A stretch of 5,931 bases of DNA from an uncultured Nitrospira sp. (GCA_902500695.1 CABVRQ010000131.1:1-5931); one strand, 5' to 3'. Positions 1 to 5,931 are shown, counted from the stretch's first letter. Numbers and translations are program-made. Notes: a model not told the origin generated them from the sequence alone.

Positions 1-2396
1 ACTCCCTGAATGATATCGAGCAGACGGTTGTGGACTTCAAAAATAAAGAGCCTATCCTCCTCGGACAAGTGGCAGATGTGAGGATTGGCAATGCCCTAAA
101 GCGTGGCGAAGGCTCTGTGAATGGTGAACCGGCTGTGGTCATGGCCATTTTGAAACAGCCTGAAGCCAATACTCTGACCCTCACTCACCACATTGATCGC
201 GTGCTCGATGAGATCGAGCCGCGTTTGCCGGAGGGATTTACCCTGGACCGGTCTCTCTTTCGACAATCAGATTTTATTCAGGTCGCCATTCAGAACGTGG
301 TGAGTGCGCTTCGAGATGGCGCGCTGTTGGTCGTGATTGTTCTGTTCATCTTTTTGTTGAATATTCGGGCCACCTTCATTTCCGTCATGGCCATTCCTCT
401 CTCTTTAGCAGCCGCTCTCATTGGGCTCAAGCTCGCCGGGGTAACCATCAACACCATGACCCTGGGAGGACTGACGATTGCGGTGGGTTTGTTAGCGGAC
501 GATGCCATTGTGTTTGTTGATAACATTGTGCGCCGCATACGGAAGGAACGGGATAAAGCTTCAGACGAACAACGTCCGTTGCTGGGTGTGGTTCAAGAAG
601 CCTGTGCCGAAGTCACCCCTTCCATTGTATTTGCCACCTTCATCATCATGCTGGTGATGCTCCCGCTTTTTTTTCTCGGAGGGGTGGAGGGTCGATTACT
701 TTGGCCCCTGGGCTATGCCTATCTTCTCGCGGTGTTGGCGTCGCTTCTGGTGGCCGTGACCGTTACCCCAGTCTTGAGCACCTTGTTCTTACAACAGGAC
801 CAGCAACAGAAAGAAGGGTGGGTGGTCAACAAGCTCCTCCACTATTATCAAAAAAGTCTGACAACGGTTTTGGGACATCCCAACGTGATGCAAGGGCTGG
901 CCGTCCTTCTCCTCCTTGTGGCCATGGCCATTTTGCCTTGGCTCGGACGGACTTTTTTGCCCTCATTTAATGAGGGCACGCTCACCGTGAATATCGTGAC
1001 GTTGCCTGGGACCTCGTTACCTGAATCGGACCGGATCGCTCGTTTGGTGGAAGAAACCTTGTTGACACATCCGGAAGTGGTCTCAACTGCGCGGCGAACC
1101 GGGCGGGCCGAACTTGATGAACATGCCGAGGGCGTGAATTCAAGCGAACTCGATGTCATGCTACGGATGCGAGAGCGGAGTAAGGAGGCGTTTCTCATGG
1201 CGGTGCGCGAGTCGTTTCGCATGATTCCAGGTATCACGATCAATATCGGCCAGCCCATCTCTCATCGTATCGATCACATGTTGTCAGGAACCCGAAGTGC
1301 CATTGCCGTCAAGCTGTTTGGGCCGGACCTCTACACCTTGCGCCAATTGGCGAAACAAGTCGAACAGGTTATGAAACCCATTCCGGGCGTGGTGGATCTG
1401 GCCGTCGATCAGCAAACCGATATTCCCTTGCTGACTGTCGCTTTCAACCGCAGAGCCCTGGCCTCGCACGGCTTAAGCGTGGGGGAAGTCAACGAGACGC
1501 TTCAGACAGCCCTGAAGGGTCGAACCGTGACTCAGGTCCTAGAGGGGCAACGTGCCGTGGATTTGATTGTCAGGTATGACGACGAGTATCGAAAAAATCC
1601 TAGCGTCCTGGATTCAACGCTGATTGACACGCCAGGAGGCAATCGCGTCCCACTCAGTATGTTGGCGACGATCTATGATGATCGTGGTCCTAACAAGATT
1701 AACCGGGAAAATGTTCAACGAAAAATGGTGGTGGCGTGTAACGTGGCGGAGCGAGATCTCGGAAGCGTGGTGGAGGACATCCAGCAGCGAATCACCGCTC
1801 AAGTCCAATTTCCCCCTGGTTACTACATTACCTATGGTGGGCAGTTTGAAAGCCAGCAAGAAGCCACGCGGCTCATTCTTCTCATCAGCCTTGTGGTCTT
1901 AGGGGGGATGATCGTCTTACTGTATCAAGCCTTTTCCTCCCTCCGACTCGCCTTGTTGATCCTGATTAATCTTCCACTGGCGCTTGTTGGAGGGGTACTG
2001 TCTGTAGCCCTGACCGGCGGCGTGCTCAGCGTGGCATCCCTCGTGGGGTTCATCACGCTTTTTGGCATTGCCATTCGCAATGGCATTTTATTAATCGCTC
2101 GATACCAGTCCCTGCTGGCTCAAGGTATGCCGCTCCGTCAGGTGGTGATGGATGGCTCCCTTCATCGATTGACGCCAATCTTGATGACGGCCCTGGTGAC
2201 CGTGTTTGCACTCATTCCCTTGGCTCTTGGACAAGGACAGCCGGGCAGCGAAATCCAAAGCCCCTTGGCGATTGTCATCCTCGGGGGGCTGCTCACCGCG
2301 ACATTTTTAAACTTGTATCTTCTTCCGGTTCTCTTTGTCCGTTACGGGGTAAAAGATTCTGTGAGGCAGGGTGTGCATTTTCAAAAGACTCTCTAA
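1..2396 (+). CDS. czcA: Heavy-metal efflux RND permease, CzcA/CusA family (5' partial)
   Basis: This is the inner-membrane proton antiporter of a tripartite efflux pump that moves metal cations outward through an adaptor and an outer-membrane channel. The reading frame is open from base 3; the GTG at 30 is internal, since residues before it continue the family pattern. About 798 residues remain of the usual ~1,040, so TM1 and most of the first porter domain lie upstream. Counting from base 30, TM2-TM6 span roughly residues 98-253, TM7 289-312, the second periplasmic porter/docking region 313-615, and TM8-TM12 616-771. TM4 reads VGLLADDAIVFVDN with the proton-relay Asp at 157 and a second Asp at 158. 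The QPISHRIDHMLSG stretch is typical of heavy-metal RND proteins. Compared with CzcA, the first TM4 Asp is Ala and the Glu is Asp; the three CusA methionines are not clearly kept, so the substrate is open. Family call is firm; the symbol denotes family only. Confidence 0.93.
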   Translation, partial: SLNDIEQTVVDFKNKEPILLGQVADVRIGNALKRGEGSVNGEPAVVMAILKQPEANTLTLTHHIDRVLDEIEPRLPEGFTLDRSLFRQSDFIQVAIQNVVSALRDGALLVVIVLFIFLLNIRATFISVMAIPLSLAAALIGLKLAGVTINTMTLGGLTIAVGLLADDAIVFVDNIVRRIRKERDKASDEQRPLLGVVQEACAEVTPSIVFATFIIMLVMLPLFFLGGVEGRLLWPLGYAYLLAVLASLLVAVTVTPVLSTLFLQQDQQQKEGWVVNKLLHYYQKSLTTVLGHPNVMQGLAVLLLLVAMAILPWLGRTFLPSFNEGTLTVNIVTLPGTSLPESDRIARLVEETLLTHPEVVSTARRTGRAELDEHAEGVNSSELDVMLRMRERSKEAFLMAVRESFRMIPGITINIGQPISHRIDHMLSGTRSAIAVKLFGPDLYTLRQLAKQVEQVMKPIPGVVDLAVDQQTDIPLLTVAFNRRALASHGLSVGEVNETLQTALKGRTVTQVLEGQRAVDLIVRYDDEYRKNPSVLDSTLIDTPGGNRVPLSMLATIYDDRGPNKINRENVQRKMVVACNVAERDLGSVVEDIQQRITAQVQFPPGYYITYGGQFESQQEATRLILLISLVVLGGMIVLLYQAFSSLRLALLILINLPLALVGGVLSVALTGGVLSVASLVGFITLFGIAIRNGILLIARYQSLLAQGMPLRQVVMDGSLHRLTPILMTALVTVFALIPLALGQGQPGSEIQSPLAIVILGGLLTATFLNLYLLPVLFVRYGVKDSVRQGVHFQKTL

Positions 2397-2403
2397 GGAG
2401 GAG
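2395..2403 (+). promoter_or_regulatory. Strong Shine-Dalgarno for the outer-membrane factor gene
   Basis: AAGGAGGAG overlaps the TAA stop of the permease (2394-2396) and sits six bases before the ATG at 2410. It selects 2410 over the in-frame GTG at 2371, which would put 13 non-signal residues in front of a good signal peptide. The overlap with the upstream stop implies co-transcription and probable translational coupling. Confidence 0.85.
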
Positions 2404-2409
2404 ACATTC

Positions 2410-3672
2410 ATGATAGGTCATCGAGCTTTAACGTTATGGTGCGCGTTAGGATTGCTTGGGCTGTGTTTGACCGGGCTATCCCACGCCCAGGATACAAAAA
2501 ATAATCTCCGCGCCTATACCCTTGAGGAAATTGTTCAGCTGACATTAAGCCACAATCCCCTCGTGAAAAAAGGGGAAGCCTTTATTGAGAAGAAGCAAAG
2601 CCAACAGGTCATTGCGGGGGCCTATCCAAACCCGAGCTTGAATATACAATCCGGTTATTCTGAATTCCGGGATTCCGCAGACTCCATCACCACGATTGAA
2701 CGGTTTGTGACTCTCAGTCAGCCACTGGAATGGAGCCCTAAGCGGGAAGCCCGGAAGCTGGCCGCGCTGGAAGGGCTTGGAGGTGCACAAAAAGCGTTTA
2801 AAGAAACACAGATTCATTTGAAAGCGGCCGCAAGGCTGGCGTTTTATGAACTCTTCCTGGCGGAAAAGCGAGCAGCGCTGGCCTTTCAGAATTTGAAAGT
2901 TGTTGAAGATTTAAAGCAGGCGGTGAAAAGTCGTGTGGACGCCGGGGACGCCCCCCCGTTCGAGGAAGTGAAGATTAACGTGGAGATGTTAAAGGTCCAA
3001 AAAGAAATTACGGGTGCTCAAAGTGCTGTCCATGTAGCAAAGGCGGCACTAGACTCCCTTACAGCAGGAACACTGGGAGTACAATTTAGTATTCATGGGC
3101 GTTTTAAGACCTGGCCTGAGAATTTGGATTTAAGGGTCCTTACCACCGAAGCATTGAACCAACATCCCACACGAGAGAAATTCCAAAAACTCCTCAAGCA
3201 GGCCCAGCACAGCCTTATTGAAGAAAAGGAAGCGCGGGTACCAAATGTCACCCTTAGCGGCTCCTATCAGCGAGATGCCGGACGGGAAGCCTTCCTAGGA
3301 GGGGTGACCGTGCCACTTCCGCTTTGGTATCAGCGCGACGGAGAAATTGCCGACGCGTTAAGTACACAACACGAAATCGAAGCCGACCTTTTGAAATGGA
3401 AGCAGGATACGATGAAAGAGGTAGCTGGGAGATTTTATCAGTCGCAAGCCGCGGCTGCACAAATCAACACCTATAAAAATGGTCTGCTCAAACAAGCTGA
3501 AGAAGCCGTACGAATTGCCCAAGTCAGTTTCCACTATGGTCAGGCAAGTCTTCTTGAAGTTCTGGACGCGCAACGTATTTTATGGCAGACCATCCTCGGG
3601 TATGCGCAAGCTCAATACGACCTTTCCATTGCCCTCACCCAACTTGAGCGGTCGATTGGTGGGGAAATCTAA
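2410..3672 (+). CDS. czcC: Outer-membrane efflux channel, CzcC/TolC (OEP) family
   Basis: The product is the trimeric outer-membrane channel that receives substrate from the RND permease and adaptor. It has 420 residues, normal for CzcC-type proteins. Residues 1-26 are a type I signal peptide (basic start, hydrophobic core, SHA|Q cleavage); Cys19 lacks a lipobox, so it is not clearly a lipoprotein. The mature part begins with YTLEEIVQLTLSHNP (about 36-50), the classic first OEP helix. Two OEP repeats follow with long amphipathic helices rich in Ala, Gln, Lys and Glu, and beta segments such as PNPSLNIQSGY and VTLSGSYQRDAG. The second repeat ends with the conserved ASLLEVLDAQR stretch near residue 380. 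It lies 13 bases after the permease stop with a strong ribosome binding site, so both are one transcript. CzcC is preferred over a general TolC because of its metal-type RND partner; this is inference from context. Confidence 0.92.
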   Translation: MIGHRALTLWCALGLLGLCLTGLSHAQDTKNNLRAYTLEEIVQLTLSHNPLVKKGEAFIEKKQSQQVIAGAYPNPSLNIQSGYSEFRDSADSITTIERFVTLSQPLEWSPKREARKLAALEGLGGAQKAFKETQIHLKAAARLAFYELFLAEKRAALAFQNLKVVEDLKQAVKSRVDAGDAPPFEEVKINVEMLKVQKEITGAQSAVHVAKAALDSLTAGTLGVQFSIHGRFKTWPENLDLRVLTTEALNQHPTREKFQKLLKQAQHSLIEEKEARVPNVTLSGSYQRDAGREAFLGGVTVPLPLWYQRDGEIADALSTQHEIEADLLKWKQDTMKEVAGRFYQSQAAAAQINTYKNGLLKQAEEAVRIAQVSFHYGQASLLEVLDAQRILWQTILGYAQAQYDLSIALTQLERSIGGEI

Positions 3673-3674
3673 CT

Positions 3675-3682
3675 GGTAGGAG
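3675..3682 (+). promoter_or_regulatory. Shine-Dalgarno serving a mini-ORF ahead of the EamA gene
   Basis: GGTAGGAG lies just after the czcC-like stop. It is four bases from the ATG at 3687 but 26 bases from the EamA start at 3709, too far to serve that start directly. The only other candidate for 3709 is a weak GAG at 3697-3699. The site therefore points to initiation at the mini-ORF. Confidence 0.55.
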
Positions 3683-3686
3683 CCTT

Positions 3687-3719
3687 ATGAAAATACGAGT
3701 CGTCAGTCATGTCTCCTAA
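3687..3719 (+). CDS. Possible 10-codon leader ORF overlapping the EamA gene start
   Basis: The reading frame encodes MKIRVVSHVS and stops at TAA 3717-3719. It has the best ribosome binding site in this gap, and its stop lies eight bases past the ATG of the EamA gene in another frame. Terminating ribosomes could reinitiate at 3709, which would couple the transporter to the upstream operon. The peptide resembles nothing I know. It could also be an N-terminal extension of the transporter if one base was lost or gained between 3690 and 3709, or simply chance. No expression evidence is available from sequence. Confidence 0.3.
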   Translation: MKIRVVSHVS

Positions 3720-4773
3720 AAATACTCTGGGGGCCTTTTATGGTTTGGGCGCGGCCCTACTCTTTGGTTTGACGACGCCCATTCTCAAACTGTTCCTTCC
3801 CGTGTATGACCTGCTCCCCGTGGCTGGGCTGTTATATGTAGGAGCAGGCCTCGGACTTGGTCTCTTTGAAATCCTTTTGGCATTCACGAGGTCCCCGGCG
3901 TCATCCCAGTCCGAGACACCCATTCAAACGGGCGATATCGGCCGGTTACTGGGCATCATTCTGACCGGCGGGATATTGGGGCCTATTCTCATGCTCTATG
4001 GACTTGAACGGATTTCTGCGGTGGTCGGATCGCTTCTGCTTAACCTGGAAGCCCCTCTCACGATACTCCTGGCCGTTACGCTCTTTCGCGAACATTTGGG
4101 GAAACGGGAGGCTGTCGCGGCTATTGTCATATTTGCCGGTGCCGGGATTCTGAGTTATCGCCCTGAAGCGGTATATGGAGATTGGCTCGGGATCATCAGC
4201 ATCAGTGGAGCCTGTGTGTGCTGGGCCGTGGATAACAATCTCACCCAGGGACTTTCACTTCGAAGCCCGGTGGCTATCGCCAGGATCAAGGGTTTGAGCG
4301 CGGGAGCCTGTTCACTGGGACTGTCCTGGGTGCTGGACTTGGAATTTCCCGATATGACCGCCATCAGTCTGATAATGGTGTTGGGGTTTGTGGGCTATGG
4401 CGTTAGTGTCGTGCTGGATATCTATGCGCTTCGTATCCTCGGCGCAGCCCGGGAGGCCGCATTCTTCGCGACGGCGCCGTTTATTGGAGCCTTTGCTGCC
4501 GTACTCATTCTTGGGGAACATTGGGGGTTTGAAGAATATGTGGCAGGGGCGACGATGGCCATAGGGGTGAGCGTGCTTCTTCGAGAACACCACCGCCATT
4601 TCCACGTGCATACAGGTATGGAGCACGACCATATCCACACCCACGCCGATCCCCATCATCAACATGATCACGAAGAGGAAGTCGTGGGGTCTCACGCCCA
4701 TTGGCATCGGCATCTGCCGTTGCAACATGATCATGGACATGTGTCGGACGTGCATCATCGACACAAGCACTAG
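3709..4773 (+). CDS. EamA/DMT-superfamily transporter with histidine-rich C-terminal tail
   Basis: This is a drug/metabolite-superfamily inner-membrane transporter of 354 residues. Two EamA repeats are visible, about residues 8-148 and 155-293, giving ten predicted helices; TM1 is GAFYGLGAALLFGLTTPI, and the second repeat opens with GACVCWAVDNNLTQG, typical of this subfamily. Residues 294-354 form a soluble tail with 24 His in 61 residues, in HxHxH runs mixed with Asp and Glu, and ending HHRHKH. Such tails bind Zn, Ni, Co or Cu in metal transporters and chaperones, so a metal-sensing or metal-buffering role is plausible, but the transported substrate is unknown. The ATG at 3709 is the only reasonable start, because a TGA at 3688-3690 blocks extension. 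It follows the outer-membrane factor gene by 36 bases on the same strand, so it is probably in the operon. The 3' end looks complete. Similar His-tailed EamA proteins exist in other bacteria, as I recall. Confidence 0.9.
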   Translation: MSPKNTLGAFYGLGAALLFGLTTPILKLFLPVYDLLPVAGLLYVGAGLGLGLFEILLAFTRSPASSQSETPIQTGDIGRLLGIILTGGILGPILMLYGLERISAVVGSLLLNLEAPLTILLAVTLFREHLGKREAVAAIVIFAGAGILSYRPEAVYGDWLGIISISGACVCWAVDNNLTQGLSLRSPVAIARIKGLSAGACSLGLSWVLDLEFPDMTAISLIMVLGFVGYGVSVVLDIYALRILGAAREAAFFATAPFIGAFAAVLILGEHWGFEEYVAGATMAIGVSVLLREHHRHFHVHTGMEHDHIHTHADPHHQHDHEEEVVGSHAHWHRHLPLQHDHGHVSDVHHRHKH

Positions 4774-4792
4774 CGGGAATTTCGGTATTGTA

Positions 4793-5047
4793 ATGTATGG
4801 ACGCTCCCGAGAATGCAAGGGTTCTTGGTCGAACATAGCGCATGAGGTTTGCCGTCATGTATCCGGCCTGTTTATACAGTCCCGTGACCGCTGGCCTTGA
4901 TGGAATCCGCCTCTCAAAAGGTCGGAGGATAGACGCCCAGTCAATTTATCGAGCTCTGTGCTCGGACAATACCTCGGGTTGGATCTATCCTGGCTACCTG
5001 TTTCGCCATCATGTCCTCTTCACCCTCGCAATGCCTCTCGCCTTTTC
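4793..5047 (-). other. 3' non-coding flank of the IS110-type element, possible guide-RNA remnant
   Basis: This stretch follows the transposase stop and holds no convincing gene on either strand. IS1111-group members carry their bridge (seek) RNA gene downstream of the recombinase, so a vestige may lie here. A perfect 5-bp hairpin (CGAGC, five-base loop, GCTCG) lies at 4950-4964, and a CTGT-TTAT-ACAG inverted repeat at 4868-4879. These support local RNA structure but do not prove a functional RNA; the truncated recombinase suggests it is inactive. Confidence 0.3.
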
Positions 5048-5517
5048 TTATCTGAATACGGCATTGAAATCCTGGTGTTCTCTCATCATGGTCCAGACCG
5101 TCCGAGCCGTTTTATTGGCCATGGCTACCAGGACGACATTGGTCGGTCGCCTTGTCAGTAACTCCCCAATCCAAGGCGAGGGTTTCTTGGGGGACGCCCT
5201 AACCGGCTTTTCCCACCGGATGAGTGCTGCTGCGGGACGAGGCCTAGCCACGCGGACAAGTGTCGGCCGGATTGAAACTGGGAGCCATCGCCGATCGTGG
5301 CCACCAGGGCCGTCGCGGTAATGACGCCGACACCCGGGATGGTCGTCAAGCGTTGGCTTGCTTGCTGGGAGCGATGCCGCCCCTACAGTTTGCTCTCAAG
5401 TGTCCGGATGGCCTCCTTCACGGCCTGCAGCTGAGCCATGAGGACGCTCAGCGCTTCGCGGGCGAACATCGGCAGCCGCGGATCAACTGGGTTTTCAATC
5501 ACCACCAGCAAGTCTTG
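5048..5517 (-). pseudogene. IS110-family transposase, truncated and frameshifted
   Basis: The fragment encodes the central coiled segment and the Transposase_20 region of an IS110-type DEDD recombinase, which moves its element through a circular intermediate. In order: LLVVIENPVDPRLPMFAREA and a helical linker (5511-5386); an in-frame TAG at 5385-5383 where family members usually have a few residues before WHR (here GRHR); then RLTTIPGVGVITATALVATI (helix-hairpin-helix-like) and SGRHLSAWLGLVPQQHSSGG down to about 5200. There roughly 25 residues (family pattern GISKRGDxYLRTLLIHGAR) are missing and the frame shifts; PWIGELLTRRPTNVV and ANKTARTVW continue to a TAA at 5050-5048. The N-terminal catalytic RuvC-like domain is absent. 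At least three independent lesions make this a pseudogene. The family call is secure; the exact IS is unknown. Confidence 0.88.
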
Positions 5518-5659
5518 GTTTAACACTCTGGTTTCTACCCCATATAATGCTGCGAGATCATTATCGAGCATCACCTTTTCCCCACGGATCAGGTAAATGG
5601 CGCGGGCAATCCGTTCGATGGGAATCATGGATGGGCTTGTTGATTTTTTTTGTGGGCAT
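5515..5659 (-). pseudogene. ORF6N-domain protein, N-terminal fragment with frameshift
   Basis: Minus-strand codons from 5628 to 5515 read MIPIERIARAIYLIRGEK and then VMLDNDLAALYGVETRVLNQ, the conserved N-terminal half of the ORF6N domain (a KilA-N-related domain of phage and mobile-element DNA-associated proteins, usually 170-290 residues). At NQ the homology stops and transposase sequence begins in the same frame, so more than three quarters of the gene is missing. The natural start is probably the ATG at 5659-5657 (MPTKK...), with AGGAG ten bases upstream. From it the frame is lost in a run of eight A residues (5651-5644); seven As would restore MPTKKSTSPSMIPIERI. The in-frame ATG at 5688 lacks a ribosome binding site, and ATG 5628 is a possible internal start. 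The protein is unlikely to function. Confidence 0.75.
5644..5651 (-). repeat. Eight-A homopolymer at the frameshift in the ORF6N fragment
   Basis: On the minus strand a run of eight A follows ATGCCCAC. With seven the AGGAG-associated ATG at 5659 would be in frame with the ORF6N domain; with eight it is out of frame. Such runs are prone to polymerase slippage and to sequencing error, so the frameshift may be variable or artificial. Confidence 0.6.
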
Positions 5660-5742
5660 AACTTGGGTACTCCTTGAAGACTATGCATACTAGAAATTGC
5701 CCACTACCACAATCTTGAGGCATTCGTTTGGAACATGGTTGA

Positions 5743-5765
5743 CCTGTTCCCCGTCGCGTAACAGG
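5743..5765. repeat. 6-bp inverted repeat upstream of the ORF6N fragment
   Basis: CCTGTT (5743-5748) and AACAGG (5760-5765) are inverted around an 11-base spacer. The spacing would suit a dimeric repressor site, and it lies about 85-105 bp upstream of the ORF6N start. A 6-bp match of this kind also occurs by chance, so this is weak. Confidence 0.25.
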
Positions 5766-5803
5766 GAAAGACTGCTTGCTAAAAGAACGCGGGTGCATCC
5801 TGC

Positions 5804-5829
5804 GTGGACAACACCGAGCCGTTGTCCAC
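5804..5829. repeat. Perfect 9-bp inverted repeat with 8-base loop
   Basis: GTGGACAAC (5804-5812) and GTTGTCCAC (5821-5829) are exact reverse complements separated by ACCGAGCC. Transcribed from either strand this would form a stable hairpin. No T-run follows on either side, so a simple Rho-independent terminator is not supported. It may be an operator, a repeat-family member or a mobile-element end; I cannot decide among these. Confidence 0.6.
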
Positions 5830-5931
5830 CCCACACCACGAGACTTCACGACATTTAGAAGAGGGGAAGGGGCACGCAATCCACGGAACGAGGAATAGGC
5901 TGCAAGGGATGGAATGCGGCATTCTGGAAGT

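Larger units (their letters stand above)
4790..5517 (-). mobile_element. Decayed IS110-family element (probably IS1111 group), 5' part lost
   Basis: The middle and end of an IS110-family transposase can be read on the minus strand from 5517 to 5048, followed by about 250 bp of 3' non-coding sequence. The right end is placed near 4790 because the stretch TTGCATTCTCGGGAGCGTCC (minus strand, 4818-4799) resembles the terminal region of IS110-family elements as I remember them; this edge is approximate and inferred. The left end and N-terminal coding part are gone; at 5512-5517 the element abuts an ORF6N gene fragment. No target-site duplication was seen, which is normal for this family. The element is not autonomous. 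Confidence 0.65.
5660..5931. other. Stretch without a supportable gene
   Basis: No reading frame here on either strand shows a recognisable domain, a convincing start or a consistent codon pattern; the longest open frame is an 84-codon minus-strand ORF (5625-5879) with none of these. The stretch holds the presumed upstream region of the ORF6N fragment (AGGAG at 5674-5670), the inverted repeats at 5743-5765 and 5804-5829, and a 13-base palindrome, GAATGCGGCATTC, at 5912-5924. No clear promoter was found. Confidence 0.5.

Noticed and set aside
30..32. GTG as the start of the RND permease
   Set aside because: The frame is open to the window edge, and the preceding residues fit the family; about 240 residues would otherwise be missing.
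848..1258. 136-codon minus-strand ORF
   Set aside because: It lies wholly antisense to the conserved periplasmic part of the permease and shows no family pattern.
2410..2490. Lipoprotein signal in the outer-membrane factor (Cys19)
   Set aside because: The residue before Cys is Leu, not Gly/Ala/Ser, so there is no lipobox; SHA|Q is a good type I site.
4580..4773. Tandem repeat or CRISPR-like array in the His-codon region
   Set aside because: The repetition comes from CAT/CAC codons in the His-rich tail; there is no regular unit or spacer pattern.
4774..4811. Possible terminator after the EamA gene (CGGGA...TCCCG)
   Set aside because: The arms are short, the loop is over 20 bases and no T-run follows.
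4312..4836. 174-codon minus-strand ORF rich in Met and His
   Set aside because: It is antisense to the EamA gene; the Met-rich part is the reverse reading of His codons in the tail. No domain or ribosome binding site supports it.
4842..5321. 159-codon plus-strand ORF
   Set aside because: It is antisense to the IS110 transposase remnant, whose minus-strand homology explains the sequence.
5625..5879. 84-codon minus-strand ORF
   Set aside because: It has no recognisable domain and no good start, and it overlaps the ORF6N start region in another frame.

Overview
The window looks like a piece of a Gram-negative chromosome or plasmid. It carries the inner-membrane pump and outer-membrane channel of a tripartite RND efflux system, which needs an outer membrane. 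Base composition is moderate and codon use is similar across the three intact genes. A Nitrospira-like or proteobacterial host would fit, but the sequence alone does not settle the lineage.

Positions 1-4773 (+ strand) form one tight gene cluster. The first gene is the last roughly three quarters of a CzcA/CusA-type heavy-metal RND permease, cut by the left edge of the window. Thirteen bases after its stop comes a CzcC/TolC-type outer-membrane factor with a strong ribosome binding site and a signal peptide. Thirty-six bases later comes a ten-helix drug/metabolite (EamA) transporter ending in a 61-residue tail with 24 histidines. The order is permease then outer-membrane factor, so the periplasmic adaptor (CzcB-like) is probably just upstream, outside the window. 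The pump, the channel and a His-tailed membrane transporter together suggest a metal-handling operon; the metal cannot be read from the sequence. A 10-codon mini-ORF with its own ribosome binding site overlaps the start of the EamA gene and may couple its translation to the gene upstream.

Positions about 4790-5517 (- strand) hold a decayed IS110-family element. Its transposase lacks the N-terminal DEDD domain, carries an in-frame TAG and has an internal deletion with frameshift. About 250 bp of its 3' non-coding flank survive, ending some 20 bp past the EamA stop codon. A long 3' flank is where IS1111-group members carry the guide (bridge/seek) RNA.

Positions 5515-5659 (- strand) hold the first ~38 codons of an ORF6N-domain gene. 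It is fused in frame to the middle of the transposase, so a 101-codon chimeric ORF results. Its natural start is separated from its reading frame by one extra A in an 8-A run. Positions 5660-5931 contain no gene I can support, but do contain a perfect 9-bp inverted repeat and two weaker ones. The right half is thus a scrapyard of mobile-element and phage-type fragments beside an intact metal-efflux cluster.
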